Assembly (NCBI GenBank): GCA_963691705.1
Contig: OY829545.1
Location: 60,105,179-60,169,178 of the forward strand
Length of the DNA stretch: 64,000 nt
Direction: 5' to 3'
Origin: Viola odorata
Lineage: Eukaryota > Streptophyta > Magnoliopsida > Malpighiales > Violaceae
Made by a program: the position numbers and the translations under genes. The notes below the pieces were generated by a model. It was not told the origin of the DNA. It saw nothing but the letters and a program-made list of their open reading frames with translations, and searched no databases. Positions 63,611 to 64,000 of this stretch are shown in pieces (position 1 is the first letter of the stretch; each line of letters starts with the position of its first letter).

Positions 63611-64000
63611 CAGCAAACTTTACAATATGTAACAATTTCTAGTGGTTTAATTGTTCTATCAATATGACCCCAAACTTATTATCTTTGGTGATTGTACAAG
63701 ATAATTTCATTGCTATTTCTTTTATAATTAAATATAGGTCCAATAGTAGTAAATTTAATAATTGTTACTATTGAGAAAACCATTTTAATTAGTTTAAGTT
63801 GAGCGAACAAATGTAATCTTGATTTTTTTAGAGGATTTCCAAAAACATAACAAAAAAAATGTTTAAAGCCTTAAAATTGCATATGGGAATTTCTACATGG
63901 AGGTCATTTCACAAGCGGTGATTAATTAATCATAAGTCAATAATACAATCACCAGTTGAACTATTACCGTTCGATAAATAGTCTCTTTAATAATTATTTG
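63611..64000 (-). repeat. Unrecombined right part of the ancestral C unit
   Basis: From 63611 the sequence leaves the C-type consensus: AGCCAGC instead of AGCTAGC, TTACAATATG instead of TTACAAAATG, AATTTCTAGTGG, GATTGTACAAG, AATTAGTTTAAG, CAAATGTAATC, AAAACATAAC, and CAATAATACAATCACCAG. Some markers are A-like, others are private. It is spacer sequence with no recognised gene. Confidence 0.85.

Larger units (their letters stand above)
6867..64000 (-). repeat. Tandem array of ~2361 bp units carrying a truncated ARPC5 gene
   Basis: The same unit recurs head to tail with ARPC5 on the minus strand. ARPC5 fragment starts are spaced 2361, 2361, 2361, 2360 and 2361 bp, then 2552, 2361, 2361 repeatedly. 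Each full unit has an intergenic AT-rich part (about 7920-9226 in the first unit) in which no gene or clear promoter is recognised. The array runs off the right end of the window, and on the left it is interrupted by the copia element. From 16310 it has a second-level period of 7274 bp. Confidence 0.97.
57387..64000 (-). repeat. Higher-order block 7 (last, cut by window end): A 57387-59746, B 59747-61132, C from 61133
   Basis: It matches the other blocks up to about 63607, with private substitutions at about 59195 (in the T-run, 16 T + AAA instead of 17 T + AA) and 62594 (CGGTCG instead of CGGGCG). After 63610 it diverges to a different unit variant. Confidence 0.94.

Noticed and set aside
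6867..64000. Classical centromeric satellite
   Set aside because: The unit is 2.36 kb with recognisable exons and introns; nothing in the window (for example CRM-type elements or ~150-180 bp monomers) supports a centromere, though heterochromatin remains possible.

Overview
The window is nuclear DNA from a flowering plant, most likely a eudicot. It is AT-rich and contains a Sirevirus-like Ty1/copia retrotransposon, a second copia-type LTR family, and spliceosomal-intron fragments of a plant ARPC5 gene (ARP2/3 complex subunit 5). No bacterial-type genes, tRNA, rRNA or CRISPR array were seen, and no gene in the window looks complete and functional.

Region 1 (1-6866) is one copia element on the minus strand. 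Reading + coordinates upward it has: the 3' LTR, cut by the window edge (1-498); a polypurine tract; a ~660 bp non-coding zone with extra polypurine-like tracts; pol (protease, integrase, reverse transcriptase, RNase H); a gag that lacks most of its core; a degenerate primer-binding site; and the 5' LTR (5509-6866). The visible LTR parts differ at 3 of 498 positions, so the insertion is young. It is nevertheless dead: there is a frameshift at the integrase catalytic Glu, another in gag, and two stops at the gag-pol junction.

Region 2 (6867-64000) is a tandem array of a ~2361 bp unit. Each unit carries exons 1-3 of ARPC5 on the minus strand (about 91 of ~132 codons). The C-terminal exon(s) are missing, or at most present as an eroded trace. 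Twenty-four copies of the fragment are visible. The first four units (U1-U4, 6867-16309) keep the three exons open. From 16310 on, the array is organised at a second level: a 7274 bp block A-B-C (2360 + 1386 + 3528 bp) repeats seven times, nearly identical by eye. Each unit type has its own lesion in the ARPC5 fragment: A has a premature stop in exon 3, B has lost the start codon and ~980 bp of upstream DNA, and C has lost the splice acceptor of exon 3. Every C unit also carries a solo LTR (1162 bp) of a second copia family, flanked by a 5 bp target duplication (GAAAC).

The array records its own history. The right part of every repeated C unit matches the right part of U4, whereas the last C unit (copy 7) switches near 63610 to a different, unrecombined sequence. 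This fits a single unequal exchange between U4 and an ancestral C unit within about 100 bp of identity, followed by amplification to exactly seven blocks. A 200-N gap (32145-32344) in block 3 stands for about 2.77 kb if that block is regular.
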